In this document: one piece after another, positions 17,148 to 25,332 of the stretch
How the letters are laid out: every line of letters starts with the position of its first letter
Position numbering within the stretch: the first letter of the stretch is position 1
Assembly (NCBI GenBank): GCA_035508275.1
Contig: DATJNI010000007.1
Span: forward strand, 1 to 64,000
DNA length: 64,000 nt
Source: DATJNI01 sp035508275
GTDB lineage: Bacteria > Patescibacteriota > Saccharimonadia > Saccharimonadales > UBA4665
Direction: 5' to 3'
Program-made: the position numbers and the translations under genes
Notes under the pieces: generated by a model
What the model saw: the letters and a program-made list of their open reading frames with translations, nothing else
Databases searched by the model: none
Told to the model about the DNA's origin: nothing

Positions 17148-17229
17148 AGCTAATTACCCTCTGTCTTTGCTCTCATGCTATAGAGAATATATTAACATAT
17201 ATGTTTGCCAATAAAAGGCGCCAGAACCT

Positions 17230-17316
17230 TGGTGCGGATGAGAGGATTTGAACCTCCACAGGATTGCTCCTACTAGCTCCTGAAGCTAGCGCGTCTACCA
17301 ATTCCGCCACATCCGC
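17230..17316 (-). tRNA. tRNA-Leu(CAG), CCA encoded
   Basis: Class II tRNA. Acceptor GCGGATG pairs with CATCCGC. The anticodon arm is CTAGC-TTCAGGA-GCTAG, anticodon CAG. The T arm is GGAGG-TTCAAAT-CCTCT. CCA is encoded. Its sequence is close to tRNA-Leu(GAG) at 15376, suggesting duplication. It lies 31 bases past the stop of the peptide-binding protein. Confidence 0.95.
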
Positions 17317-17347
17317 GTACGTTACGACAGATATTGTAGTATCTTTT

Positions 17348-19135
17348 TTAATTATCTGTAACTTTTGCTTGTCGGATTTCCCAGTTTTGGACATTGTTTA
17401 ATCTGTCGACTGGAGAATTGAGAACATTGGCATCGAGTCCATTGACTGGGCCATTGGTTAGGTAAAGTAGCCGCGGCTGATAAAGCCCAAGGGCTGGGCT
17501 CTTAGCTTGCCATTCTTGAAGGAAAGGCCCGTAGTTAACTGCCCTGAGCGCCGGAGATAGTGACACTCGGCCGGCTTGGAGAGATTGGTCGGCAACAGGA
17601 TCCTGGAACTCTGAGAAGTTGTAGTTGTCGGAGCCCGTAGCATTAGCTTGAGTTGAACTCCAATAGACATAGACGTCAGGATCAGTACCAATAGTGATAC
17701 TGGTTAGGGCTGCGTCGTATTGATGGAAGCTTAGAGTAGTAGCAAAGTCTGAGGAAGATAGTAGCTGGACATTTAATAGTACGCCGAGACGGCCCCACTG
17801 CTGTTTAAGTTGGTTGGTGACTAGGCGGTTTTCATAGGTGTTAGCAGCCGTTAGAGTAAAGCTTAGTGGCTGATTGCCGCTATATCTAATGCCGTTTTTA
17901 ATTGTTGTCCAACCGTTAGCGTTAAGTAGGTTAACTGCAGTTGCAGGGTTATATGAGGACTGAGCGTAATTTGGGTTGTAGGTGTATTGGCTTTTAAGGA
18001 AAGGCTCGTTGACCTCAACGGTTGGATAGCCTAGCGAGTCGACAATGGCGGGGACATTAGTACCAGCCACCAAAGCATTTCTCACGCCCTGGCTACTTAA
18101 GATGCCCGAGCTGGTTTTAAAAAATACCATCGTTTCGGCTCTTAGGATGATGCTGTGTTCAACTATGCTGCCTGCATTAGTTATATTTTTGGGTGGCAAG
18201 TCGGTCGTTTCCATGCCGGTTAAGTATTTACTTTTAAAGTCGGCGAACATTTGGTTTTGGTCGGCATAAACATTGACAATGAATTTATCTAGCTTCGGTT
18301 CGCCTAAAACATAGCCAGGGTTGGGCTTCAGTTCAAGCTCGACTTGTTCCTCATTAATGTTGTCTCCGTTTTTGACCTGAACTGCCTGCATGGCAAATGG
18401 CCCAGCACCAACTGGGCTAATGGTATTGAAGTTAGCACTTCTAAGGCTGTCGGGCGGGATACTTGCCAGTATGTGCTTGGGGATAATACCTACGGTTAGA
18501 TTTTGTGGGAAAGAGGCTAGGACATTAGGAAGACTAAAAACAACAGTGGTTGAGTTTGGTGCACTAGCACTAATGCCTGACCAGTTAGCGTAAAGCGGCG
18601 AGTCAGCGGCAGTGTTTTCGATAGTATCGACTGTGAAGACTACGTCCTGGGAGGTCAGTGGTTGCCCATCCTGCCAGTATAGATTTGGTTTGAGATTAAC
18701 TGTGTAGATACGACCTTGATCGCTGACTACGTAGTTACTTGCCAGTTCGCCGACTAGCTGACCCTGATTATTAGTCGTAAACAAGCTACCAAAGATTAGG
18801 CGAGAGATAGTTAAGTTAGCATCAGATTGGGCATATATGGGGTTTGAGTTGGTGAAGTAGCCTGGGACGCCTTCTGAATATATTCCGCCCGGAATAGTAG
18901 ATAAAGTTTGGTAGTAGCCGCTTAGACTAATGTCTTGGGCGCCAACAAGTAGGATTAGTAGGACAACTAGGCCCACCCAGGCTAAAACGAAGCGTCGGAC
19001 CGGTTTTAATTTGTGTAACCTGCCGTATAGGTTCTTTTCAATAAAGTCTTCGCCTGAACTAAGTTGAGCATCCAGCCTTTTCTGGTTCTTCTTTAGTCCG
19101 CGGCGATAGCGTAGTTTAATCCTTTTAAACTGCAT
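17348..19135 (-). CDS. Membrane-anchored family 5 extracellular solute-binding protein (OppA/DppA-like)
   Basis: Peptide-type binding proteins capture oligopeptides for ABC import. The 595-residue protein has a basic cytoplasmic N-terminus of about 47 residues, one helix (about 48-67) and then the SBP_bac_5 domain: the LTISRLIFGSLF entry motif, YTVNLKPNLYWQDGQPLTSQDVVFT, and the later YWSSTQANATGSDNYNFS region. Ordinary relatives are lipoproteins with a lipobox Cys; here there is none and the anchor is a true transmembrane segment with a long cytoplasmic tail. No permease or ATPase gene is nearby, so it is an orphan in this window. Peptide scavenging from a host is plausible. Confidence 0.88.
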   Translation of the reverse strand: MQFKRIKLRYRRGLKKNQKRLDAQLSSGEDFIEKNLYGRLHKLKPVRRFVLAWVGLVVLLILLVGAQDISLSGYYQTLSTIPGGIYSEGVPGYFTNSNPIYAQSDANLTISRLIFGSLFTTNNQGQLVGELASNYVVSDQGRIYTVNLKPNLYWQDGQPLTSQDVVFTVDTIENTAADSPLYANWSGISASAPNSTTVVFSLPNVLASFPQNLTVGIIPKHILASIPPDSLRSANFNTISPVGAGPFAMQAVQVKNGDNINEEQVELELKPNPGYVLGEPKLDKFIVNVYADQNQMFADFKSKYLTGMETTDLPPKNITNAGSIVEHSIILRAETMVFFKTSSGILSSQGVRNALVAGTNVPAIVDSLGYPTVEVNEPFLKSQYTYNPNYAQSSYNPATAVNLLNANGWTTIKNGIRYSGNQPLSFTLTAANTYENRLVTNQLKQQWGRLGVLLNVQLLSSSDFATTLSFHQYDAALTSITIGTDPDVYVYWSSTQANATGSDNYNFSEFQDPVADQSLQAGRVSLSPALRAVNYGPFLQEWQAKSPALGLYQPRLLYLTNGPVNGLDANVLNSPVDRLNNVQNWEIRQAKVTDN

Positions 19136-19166
19136 ATGGATCTTTAGCTTAAGATGCCCTTAGATA

Positions 19167-19382
19167 CTACTTGGCGACTACATCTAAGATGAGAGATAAT
19201 CCAAAAACAAGAGCGCAGACAATGGTTAGTTGGAAGATAGTCTTGTCTGTACCACGGCGCGTAGTGTTAACTTCGCCAGCACCACCCAAACCTGCACCCA
19301 GGCTAGCACCTCTGGTTTGAACCAGTATTAGTAGTGTCATAAGGGCGACAGAGATTAGGGTAATGTAGTTATATATGCTCAT
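19167..19382 (-). CDS. secG: Protein translocase subunit SecG
   Basis: SecG is the small third subunit of the SecYEG channel. The 71 residues contain two helices (about 5-22 and 50-68) and between them the family signature LVQTRGASLGAGLGGAG followed by an Arg-Gly-Thr-Asp-Lys stretch. Length is typical. It is 31 bases upstream of the solute-binding protein gene, possibly cotranscribed. Confidence 0.93.
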   Translation of the reverse strand: MSIYNYITLISVALMTLLILVQTRGASLGAGLGGAGEVNTTRRGTDKTIFQLTIVCALVFGLSLILDVVAK

Positions 19383-19429
19383 CTAGAGTTTCTTCATTGG
19401 TCGTTTACTGGTAGGTATTTTAGCAGGCA

Positions 19430-20656
19430 TTAGAGGTTTTTGGCTAGTTTTTTGCTTAAGAGCTTATTGCCACTTGGCGTAATTAGAACGTCGTCTTCTA
19501 TTCGTATACCTATGCCCTCTTCCCTGATATATATACCGGGTTCGACAGTTAATACGTTGCCTGGAGCTAGCGGTTGGTTGTAGTCGCCGATATCGTGGAC
19601 GTTGAGTCCAAGAAAATGGCTGGTAGCGTGAGGGTAGTATTTTCGAACGTTTTCTCGGTTTATGCTTTTTATTAATCCTAGCTCTCTTAGTTGTTCGCCC
19701 ATAAAGTTCTCCACTTCTTGCTCGTAATCTTTTAGGCTTAAGCCTGGTTTTAATAGGTTGATTCCAAACTCTTGAACTTCCTTAACGGATGCGTAAATGT
19801 CTCTTTGGCGTTTTGTGGCATTAACGCCGTAGGTTCTAGTAAGGTCAGCCGTGTAGTGTTCAACGAGTGCACCGCAGTCAATGAGTAGTAATTCTCCTGG
19901 TTTTATAGGCGAGTCGTTAGAAGTGTTATGTAGCGTAGTAGCGTTAGGGCCGCCAGCGACAATGGGCTCAAAACCGTGACCGTCGGCACCAAGTCTTCGC
20001 ATGTTAAAAGTAAGGGTGGCTTCAATCTCATATTCGTTTTTAGCGGTTTTTAGGCTTTTAGCGGAACAGGCTTTATTTAGGGATTTAATCGTTATATCTA
20101 TGGCTTTAGCTATTGCTCGCAGCTCCTCGGGTTGTTTAATTGAGCGCATTTTTGTTAGCTGCTGGGTTAAATCGAGGAATTTAAGGTTTGGGTTGAGGTT
20201 TTTAAGTTTCAGATTTAGGTTGGCCCTGGCTGGATTTGTATAAAAGCCGAATGTTTCTAGATAAGGCTTGGGAGCAGGCAAAGTTGCCACATGTTTAACT
20301 TTTTTAATTCGGCCCTTTAATTTGGCCCAGCCTGCTTTTTCATCATATATTTCGTTTATGCCACTTCTGGCTTTTATGTAGTCCGGATCAATTGCACCGT
20401 CAAAGTTTTGTCTGGTCACGCTTCTAGATGGAACTATTAAGTACTCCTGGTTTTTATCTATAACAAGTACTGCGTCTGGAATGTCTAGACCGGTTAGGTA
20501 CCAAAAGCTAGCGTCTTGCTTAAAAGGAAGGGTGTTGTCTCCGCCGCTTTGAATTAGTCCATTAGCGGTAATTAGTATTGGTGCCGTACCAATAAACAGC
20601 TTGCTGAGCCTCGAGCGGTTGCCCTCAAAAAAGTTTTTAGGGAAAAATGTCTCCAT
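19430..20656 (-). CDS. pepP: Xaa-Pro aminopeptidase (M24B)
   Basis: The enzyme releases N-terminal residues before proline and serves peptide catabolism. The 408 residues hold the aminopeptidase P N-terminal domain (SFWYLTGLDIPDAVLVI) and the pita-bread catalytic domain. Metal ligands are visible: two Asp in LLIDCGALVEHYTADLTRTY, His in ATSHFLGLNVHD, Glu in TVEPGIYI and Glu in IRIEDDVLIT. All five ligands are present, so it should be active. It fits with the peptide-binding protein nearby. A TATACT hexamer lies 14 bases before the ATG. Confidence 0.93.
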   Translation of the reverse strand: METFFPKNFFEGNRSRLSKLFIGTAPILITANGLIQSGGDNTLPFKQDASFWYLTGLDIPDAVLVIDKNQEYLIVPSRSVTRQNFDGAIDPDYIKARSGINEIYDEKAGWAKLKGRIKKVKHVATLPAPKPYLETFGFYTNPARANLNLKLKNLNPNLKFLDLTQQLTKMRSIKQPEELRAIAKAIDITIKSLNKACSAKSLKTAKNEYEIEATLTFNMRRLGADGHGFEPIVAGGPNATTLHNTSNDSPIKPGELLLIDCGALVEHYTADLTRTYGVNATKRQRDIYASVKEVQEFGINLLKPGLSLKDYEQEVENFMGEQLRELGLIKSINRENVRKYYPHATSHFLGLNVHDIGDYNQPLAPGNVLTVEPGIYIREEGIGIRIEDDVLITPSGNKLLSKKLAKNL

Positions 20657-20702
20657 AGTCTTTCGTAGAAAGTATATTGTAGCAAAATATGTACTTTTTG
20701 GT

Positions 20703-22205
20703 TTAAGGACTTGGGGTTAGGTGAGCGGATATTGTGAGCGCTATTTTCTGTCCGACAGCATTGGCTACTTCTTTTTGACTAGCTTTGCTCACTCCACTGA
20801 CTGAGCCAAATTGTTTTAGAAGTTTCTTTTTGGTTTTTGGCCCGATACCGGGTATAGCATCAAGTTCAGAAGATCTTACTCTTTTAGTCTTTAGGGTCGA
20901 GTGATAACTGACGGCAAAACGGTGAGATTCATCTCGGATGCGCTGGAGTAGCTTAATTAAATTAGTTGTTGGAGGTAGATTTAGAACTATGAAGTCCTTG
21001 CTTTCTTGCTTATAGCCACTGAGCTTTTTTAAGTACTGTTCATTTAGCTTAATCTGGTCATCTTTTCTACTTAGTACAATTTGCTCATATCTTTTGGCTA
21101 GGCCAATAAAGGGAACTTTGTTGTAGCCGGCAATGTCCCTGGCTTTAATGGCACTATCTAGCTGTCCTTTACCGCCGTCTATTAACACGAGGTCGGGTAG
21201 CGTCCAGGCTTTAACATTTTTCTCGGAAAAACGTCGTAAGATGATTTCGTGCATATTAGCAAAGTCGTCATTGCGGTTAACGCTAGTTTTAAATTTACGG
21301 TAGCTGGCCTTGTCGCTAGCGCCGTTGGCAAAAACAACCATACTGGCAACTACGTCTGTACCCTGCATATGTGAAATGTCGTAGCCTTCGATTCGTTTTG
21401 GATACTTAGATAAACTTAACAAGTTAACTAATTCACTCAGGGCGTGGTCTTTACTAATGTCTTGGAATTCCCTGTCGCTAAATATGACTTGCTTGCTTAG
21501 TCCTTGAAGGGCAGAGACTTTGTTTCTGAGCATAGCAGCTTTTTCGAAGTCTTGGGCTTTGGCAGCAACCTTCATTTCCTTTTGATACTGCTTAATTATC
21601 TTGTCTTTTTTGCCTTCAATGACGGCGATTAGTTTTCGTAAGTTTGCTCGGTATTCACTTAGGCTGGTTCGGCCTTCCTCAAGACCTGGATCCAGACCAA
21701 TATGGTAATACAAGGTGGCTCGTTTATTAGACTTGTTGGCTGAGGTTGAATAGGGAAATATTTTTCTTAGTATCTTAAGTGCTTGCTTAAGTGCGGAACT
21801 AGAATAATATGGACCGAAGTAGCGGGCTTTATCGTCTAGGGGACGCCGAGTAAGTGTGACAGTTGGGTGATCGCTTGCATAGTCGATACGAACGTAACTT
21901 GGGGCCTTGTCGTCTCTAAGCAAAATATTATATTTAGGCATATAGCGCCTAATCATTTCGGCTTCTAGAAATAGGGCTTCCATTTCGCTGTCGACGCTCA
22001 TCCAATCTACGTCTGCTATTTCGCTGACTAGAGTTACTGTCTTCGGGTCACGGTTTCTGGATTTTTGAAAGTACTGTCTAACTCGGTTTCTTAGAACTGC
22101 AGCTTTGCCAACGTAAATAATCTCTCCAGACGAGTTTTTATGGAAATATACTCCTGGAGTTTTTGGTAGCTGACTTAGCTTTTTCTCTAGTTTTTTCGTG
22201 AGCAT
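20703..22205 (-). CDS. uvrC: UvrABC excinuclease subunit C
   Basis: UvrC makes both incisions in nucleotide excision repair. In 500 residues: GIY-YIG nuclease at the N-terminus (GVYFHKNSSGEIIYVGKA, about 18-35), a UVR motif (AKAQDFEKAAMLRNKVSAL) that binds UvrB, the RNase-H-like 3'/5' nuclease (EGYDISHMQGTDVVASMVVF, VLIDGGKGQL) and a final helix-hairpin-helix (IPGIGPKTKKKLLKQFGSV). It is about 100 residues shorter than the E. coli protein, mainly in linkers. The start lies three bases after the trhO stop, so it is the downstream gene of that pair. Confidence 0.96.
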   Translation of the reverse strand: MLTKKLEKKLSQLPKTPGVYFHKNSSGEIIYVGKAAVLRNRVRQYFQKSRNRDPKTVTLVSEIADVDWMSVDSEMEALFLEAEMIRRYMPKYNILLRDDKAPSYVRIDYASDHPTVTLTRRPLDDKARYFGPYYSSSALKQALKILRKIFPYSTSANKSNKRATLYYHIGLDPGLEEGRTSLSEYRANLRKLIAVIEGKKDKIIKQYQKEMKVAAKAQDFEKAAMLRNKVSALQGLSKQVIFSDREFQDISKDHALSELVNLLSLSKYPKRIEGYDISHMQGTDVVASMVVFANGASDKASYRKFKTSVNRNDDFANMHEIILRRFSEKNVKAWTLPDLVLIDGGKGQLDSAIKARDIAGYNKVPFIGLAKRYEQIVLSRKDDQIKLNEQYLKKLSGYKQESKDFIVLNLPPTTNLIKLLQRIRDESHRFAVSYHSTLKTKRVRSSELDAIPGIGPKTKKKLLKQFGSVSGVSKASQKEVANAVGQKIALTISAHLTPSP

Positions 22206-22207
22206 AT

Positions 22208-23098
22208 CTATACCTTATTTGCCAGCATTGCCGTGCAGTCTGGGCAGTGTACGGTCGTAGTCTTGTAGCAATCTTTGCAGATAAGGACTAGACGGTTGCA
22301 ACTCTTATCCGCGCAGTTAACGTAGTTGGAGGTTTTGCCCTGACAAATATCGCAGGAACCGATGTCCTTAGCTTCGTTGCTGAATCCAGTTGCCAAACGT
22401 CCATCAAAAACAAACAGCTTACCTTCCCAGAGGCCTTTGTCTTTAAATGTTTCGCCGTACTTAACTATGCCACCATCTATCTGATAAACCTCCTTAAAGC
22501 CTTCATCCTTCATGAGCTTAGTTAGTACTTCGCAGCGTACACCGCCAGTGCAATAGGTAACTACCGGCTTATCTTTAATGGCGTCATACTTTTTACTTTT
22601 TAGCTCTTTTGGAAAGTCCCGGGTATGTTTAACTTCGGGGGTGACAGCGTTTTTAAATTTGCCGATGGATGACTCAAAGTCATTACGACCATCAAAGAAA
22701 ATTATGTCATCGCCTCGGCTCTTTACTAGCTTGTCTAAATCTTTTGGGCTAATGTGTTTACCGCCGCCTTCTATGCCGCGATTAGATACTTGGATTTTAT
22801 CGGCTACGCCAAAAGTGACTATTTCACTTCTTACTTTTACGCTTAAGGATGGAAAATCGTTTTTTGTTCCTTCGCTCCACTTAAAAGAAATTCTTTTAAA
22901 CTGTGGGTAAGATTTGGTGTCTTTTATGTACTTTTTTAAGTCCTCAATATCTCCAGCTAGAGTGCCGTTTATGCCCTGAGTGGCAACAATTACTCGTCCT
23001 TTTAGAGAGTATTGACTAGCTAGGCTTTTTTGCCATAGACAAATAGCCTTGGGGTCAGTTAGGGGTGTAAATTTATAAAATAGGATTATCTTTTCCAT
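22208..23098 (-). CDS. trhO: tRNA uridine(34) hydroxylase TrhO (rhodanese-fold)
   Basis: TrhO (YceA) hydroxylates U34 of certain tRNAs to 5-hydroxyuridine with O2. The 296 residues start with the acylphosphatase-like N-domain containing VIVATQGINGTLAG, then a rhodanese domain with active-site loop CTGGVRCE, catalytic Cys183. A cysteine-rich C-terminal extension follows (CDICQG, CADKSC, CKDC, HCPDC), a likely zinc-binding knuckle present in some family members. Directly upstream of uvrC. Together with mnmA and nifS it makes U34 modification a theme of this region. Confidence 0.93.
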   Translation of the reverse strand: MEKIILFYKFTPLTDPKAICLWQKSLASQYSLKGRVIVATQGINGTLAGDIEDLKKYIKDTKSYPQFKRISFKWSEGTKNDFPSLSVKVRSEIVTFGVADKIQVSNRGIEGGGKHISPKDLDKLVKSRGDDIIFFDGRNDFESSIGKFKNAVTPEVKHTRDFPKELKSKKYDAIKDKPVVTYCTGGVRCEVLTKLMKDEGFKEVYQIDGGIVKYGETFKDKGLWEGKLFVFDGRLATGFSNEAKDIGSCDICQGKTSNYVNCADKSCNRLVLICKDCYKTTTVHCPDCTAMLANKV

Positions 23099-23126
23099 AA
23101 GAGTGTTTCTCGGCTTACATTATATC

Positions 23127-23804
23127 CTAAGGACGACTTAGCAAGATTGCGACAATTAAGATAACTAGTATTAGGGTGACGATAGCTAGTCCGGCGTTAA
23201 TATATCGCAGCTGACTCTGCTGGCTCTTAAGTTGGCTTATTTCTAGCTTTTCCTTGGCCTCATAAAACTCTGGGCTATCTGCGTTAACTGGTAGGCTCTT
23301 CTCGGCTCTAGCGATTAAGCTGTCTAGGTTAGCCGGAGCAAGCTCTTGACCGGCGTCCATATTTGAGGCGTCAAATAGGGCCTGATCTCGCAGTTTGGGG
23401 TCTCGCTCAAAGTCTAGTTCTCTTTCTAGAATCTCGTGGCTAAGAGCCTTTTGTAGGTCACCACCTCTCAAATATTCTTTTATTAGTCTTCGAAGACCAT
23501 TTTCGCCAACTAGCTTGGACTCAAAGACTTGCCTAAGGTTGCTGCCTTCAACTTCAATATCTTCACTAACGCTAAGTAGGTCCGCCCGATTAAGTGTATC
23601 TATCTTAGCGCCAGAAACTTCAGCAAGTTCTTCTTTTTTAGCATGCGAAGATTCTCTAGACTGGCTATTAACAACTAGATGTCCGAGCGCTTCGTTAGCG
23701 GCAGAGTTATCTAGTCTAATTTGCTGTTTTAGAACTTCTAAAGTGAGCCTGCCGCTTGGGCTCTTTTCTTTGCTATGGAGACTTAGTCCTTCACTGTTAG
23801 CCAT
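23127..23804 (-). CDS. Tail-anchored coiled-coil protein of unknown function
   Basis: The 225 residues are highly charged and helical, with one hydrophobic helix at the extreme C-terminus (about 203-222) ended by Ser-Arg-Pro, and so are tail-anchored with the bulk in the cytoplasm. A stretch around residues 95-135 (LRRLIKEYLRGGDLQKALSH) and one near 180-200 (EAKEKLEISQLKSQQSQ) look like coiled coil. I recognise no family. Cotranscription with trhO (28-base gap) is possible. Confidence 0.6.
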   Translation of the reverse strand: MANSEGLSLHSKEKSPSGRLTLEVLKQQIRLDNSAANEALGHLVVNSQSRESSHAKKEELAEVSGAKIDTLNRADLLSVSEDIEVEGSNLRQVFESKLVGENGLRRLIKEYLRGGDLQKALSHEILERELDFERDPKLRDQALFDASNMDAGQELAPANLDSLIARAEKSLPVNADSPEFYEAKEKLEISQLKSQQSQLRYINAGLAIVTLILVILIVAILLSRP

Positions 23805-23853
23805 GGTGCTACTCTTTTTTAGTATAAGGCCTTGGTTTTACTAAAGTACAGAG

Positions 23854-24615
23854 CTACTCTTTTGCTTCGTCTTTTTTGGGAGCTTCTTGACTTGTTTCAG
23901 ATGGTTTTGAGTCACTGGATTCGCCTTCGCCTTCTTTGCCTTCAGTCTCACCACCCTCTTCAGAGGCACCCTCTTCACTCTCTACTTCGGCCTCGTCGCC
24001 TGGTTCGGCATCACCACCGGCAGCATCGTTAGCAGCTGCTAGAGCGCTTGGTTCATAGACAGTTGCAATGGCATGTTCTAATTCGGTTAGAACTTCTACG
24101 CCTTCAGGTATGTCTAGATCGGAAACAGTAATGTGGTCGCCAACTTCTTTAAGCTGTTCGGCGTCATATTCTATTAGATCAGGTAGTTTGTCGGCTTGCG
24201 CCTTAACTGATAGGGTTTCTAGCTGAGTTAGGACAATGAAGCCGGCACGTTCGGCTGGAGATGATTCGTTTTCTTCAGCGTACTTAGGCTTGATTGGGAT
24301 GTCAGCTTCAACTTTTTGGTCCTTGTCGACAGCATTAAAGACAATGTGAGTAAGGAGGTGTTTCTTAGGATCAAAGCTCGCCTCCTTAATTAGGGCCGTG
24401 AAGTTCTTTTTGTCGGTGTTAATTTCGACAGGATGGTGCTTGCCGGCACTACGCCATAGTTTTAGCATAGCAACAGTGTCGCCTTGAACATGCAGTGAAG
24501 GCTTACCGTGGTCGTGGATAACCGCCGGAACCTGACCGTCACTTCTTAGATGCTTAACTTTTTTACCTAAGACTTTTCTCTCGTGTAACTCAATAACTAG
24601 TTGATCGTCTGCCAT
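23854..24615 (-). CDS. rplY: Large ribosomal subunit protein bL25 (Ctc form)
   Basis: bL25 binds 5S rRNA. The 253-residue protein has the L25 domain (residues ~5-95, with LGKKVKHLRSDGQVPAVIH), the beta-rich CTC domain (about 100-190) and an unusual 55-residue tail of Glu, Gly, Ser and Lys ending in KKDEAKE. Such low-complexity acidic tails occur in many Ctc-type homologues. AAGGAG sits 16 bases upstream of the ATG, rather far. It is transcribed away from the DedA gene. Confidence 0.93.
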   Translation of the reverse strand: MADDQLVIELHERKVLGKKVKHLRSDGQVPAVIHDHGKPSLHVQGDTVAMLKLWRSAGKHHPVEINTDKKNFTALIKEASFDPKKHLLTHIVFNAVDKDQKVEADIPIKPKYAEENESSPAERAGFIVLTQLETLSVKAQADKLPDLIEYDAEQLKEVGDHITVSDLDIPEGVEVLTELEHAIATVYEPSALAAANDAAGGDAEPGDEAEVESEEGASEEGGETEGKEGEGESSDSKPSETSQEAPKKDEAKE

Positions 24616-24711
24616 AAGTATTAAAACTTATCTCCTTAAACTTTTTTCTTAAGTAGTATTATAACAGATTAGCCTAGACTAATAAACTAAAAGAACGTAT
24701 CCTGAAAGCTA

Positions 24712-25332
24712 ATGTTTAACGTCGAACATATTATTACAGCCGGTGGGGTATTGCTGGTTGGTGCCATGATATTTGCCGAATCTGGTATGTTCATGGGGTT
24801 TTTCTTCCCTGGTGATACGTTACTAATTGGTGCTGGAGTACTAGCTAGTACCGGTAAGCTCAACTTGGCACTACTAATTGTTGTCGTCTCAATTGCGGCA
24901 ATTGCTGGAGATAATACCGGATACCACATCGGTAAACGCTGGGGCAGGAAGTTGTTTTCTAAACCAGATAGTCCAGTGTTTAGGCGTGAATATGTTAACC
25001 GCGCTGAGACGTTTTACGAAAAGCACGGCAACAAAACTATGCTTATTGCTCACTTTATCCCAGTCATTAGAACCTTTACCCCACCAGTAGCAGGTGTTGC
25101 TAACATGCGCTACCCGCAGTTTGTACTATTTGATGCTATTGGAGATATTGCCTGGGCCGTTATTGTCACGTTGGTTGGCTATTGGTTCGGCAAGAAAATA
25201 CCAAATCTAGATCACTATATCCTTTTTGCAGTTTTTGCAGTCGTGGTTATTACTCTAGCGCCAACCATTTACCATTTAAGTAAGGCCTATTTGGAGACCA
25301 GGCGTCTGAAGTCTAAGAAGAAGTCAGACTAG
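24712..25332 (+). CDS. DedA family membrane protein
   Basis: DedA proteins are membrane proteins linked to undecaprenyl-phosphate or phospholipid flipping and to membrane potential upkeep. The 206 residues show the SNARE-assoc/VTT domain: ESGMFMGFFFPGDTLLIGAG near 24-43, GDNTGYHIGKRWGRK and HFIPVIRTFTPPVAGVANM (about 112-130) with the conserved Arg and Pro residues that the family requires. About four helices and re-entrant segments. It converges with uvrA, the last nine bases overlapping the uvrA stop. Confidence 0.92.
   Translation: MFNVEHIITAGGVLLVGAMIFAESGMFMGFFFPGDTLLIGAGVLASTGKLNLALLIVVVSIAAIAGDNTGYHIGKRWGRKLFSKPDSPVFRREYVNRAETFYEKHGNKTMLIAHFIPVIRTFTPPVAGVANMRYPQFVLFDAIGDIAWAVIVTLVGYWFGKKIPNLDHYILFAVFAVVVITLAPTIYHLSKAYLETRRLKSKKKSD

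Noticed and set aside
17173..17394. 73-residue ORF with a protein-like sequence across tRNA-Leu(CAG)
   Set aside because: It is the well-known spurious translation of a tRNA-Leu gene (AELVDALASGASRSNPVE pattern); the tRNA accounts for it fully.
23395..23844. 149-residue Ser/Leu-rich ORF opposite the tail-anchored protein
   Set aside because: Low-complexity antisense frame; the minus-strand gene fits the operon and has a clear membrane tail.
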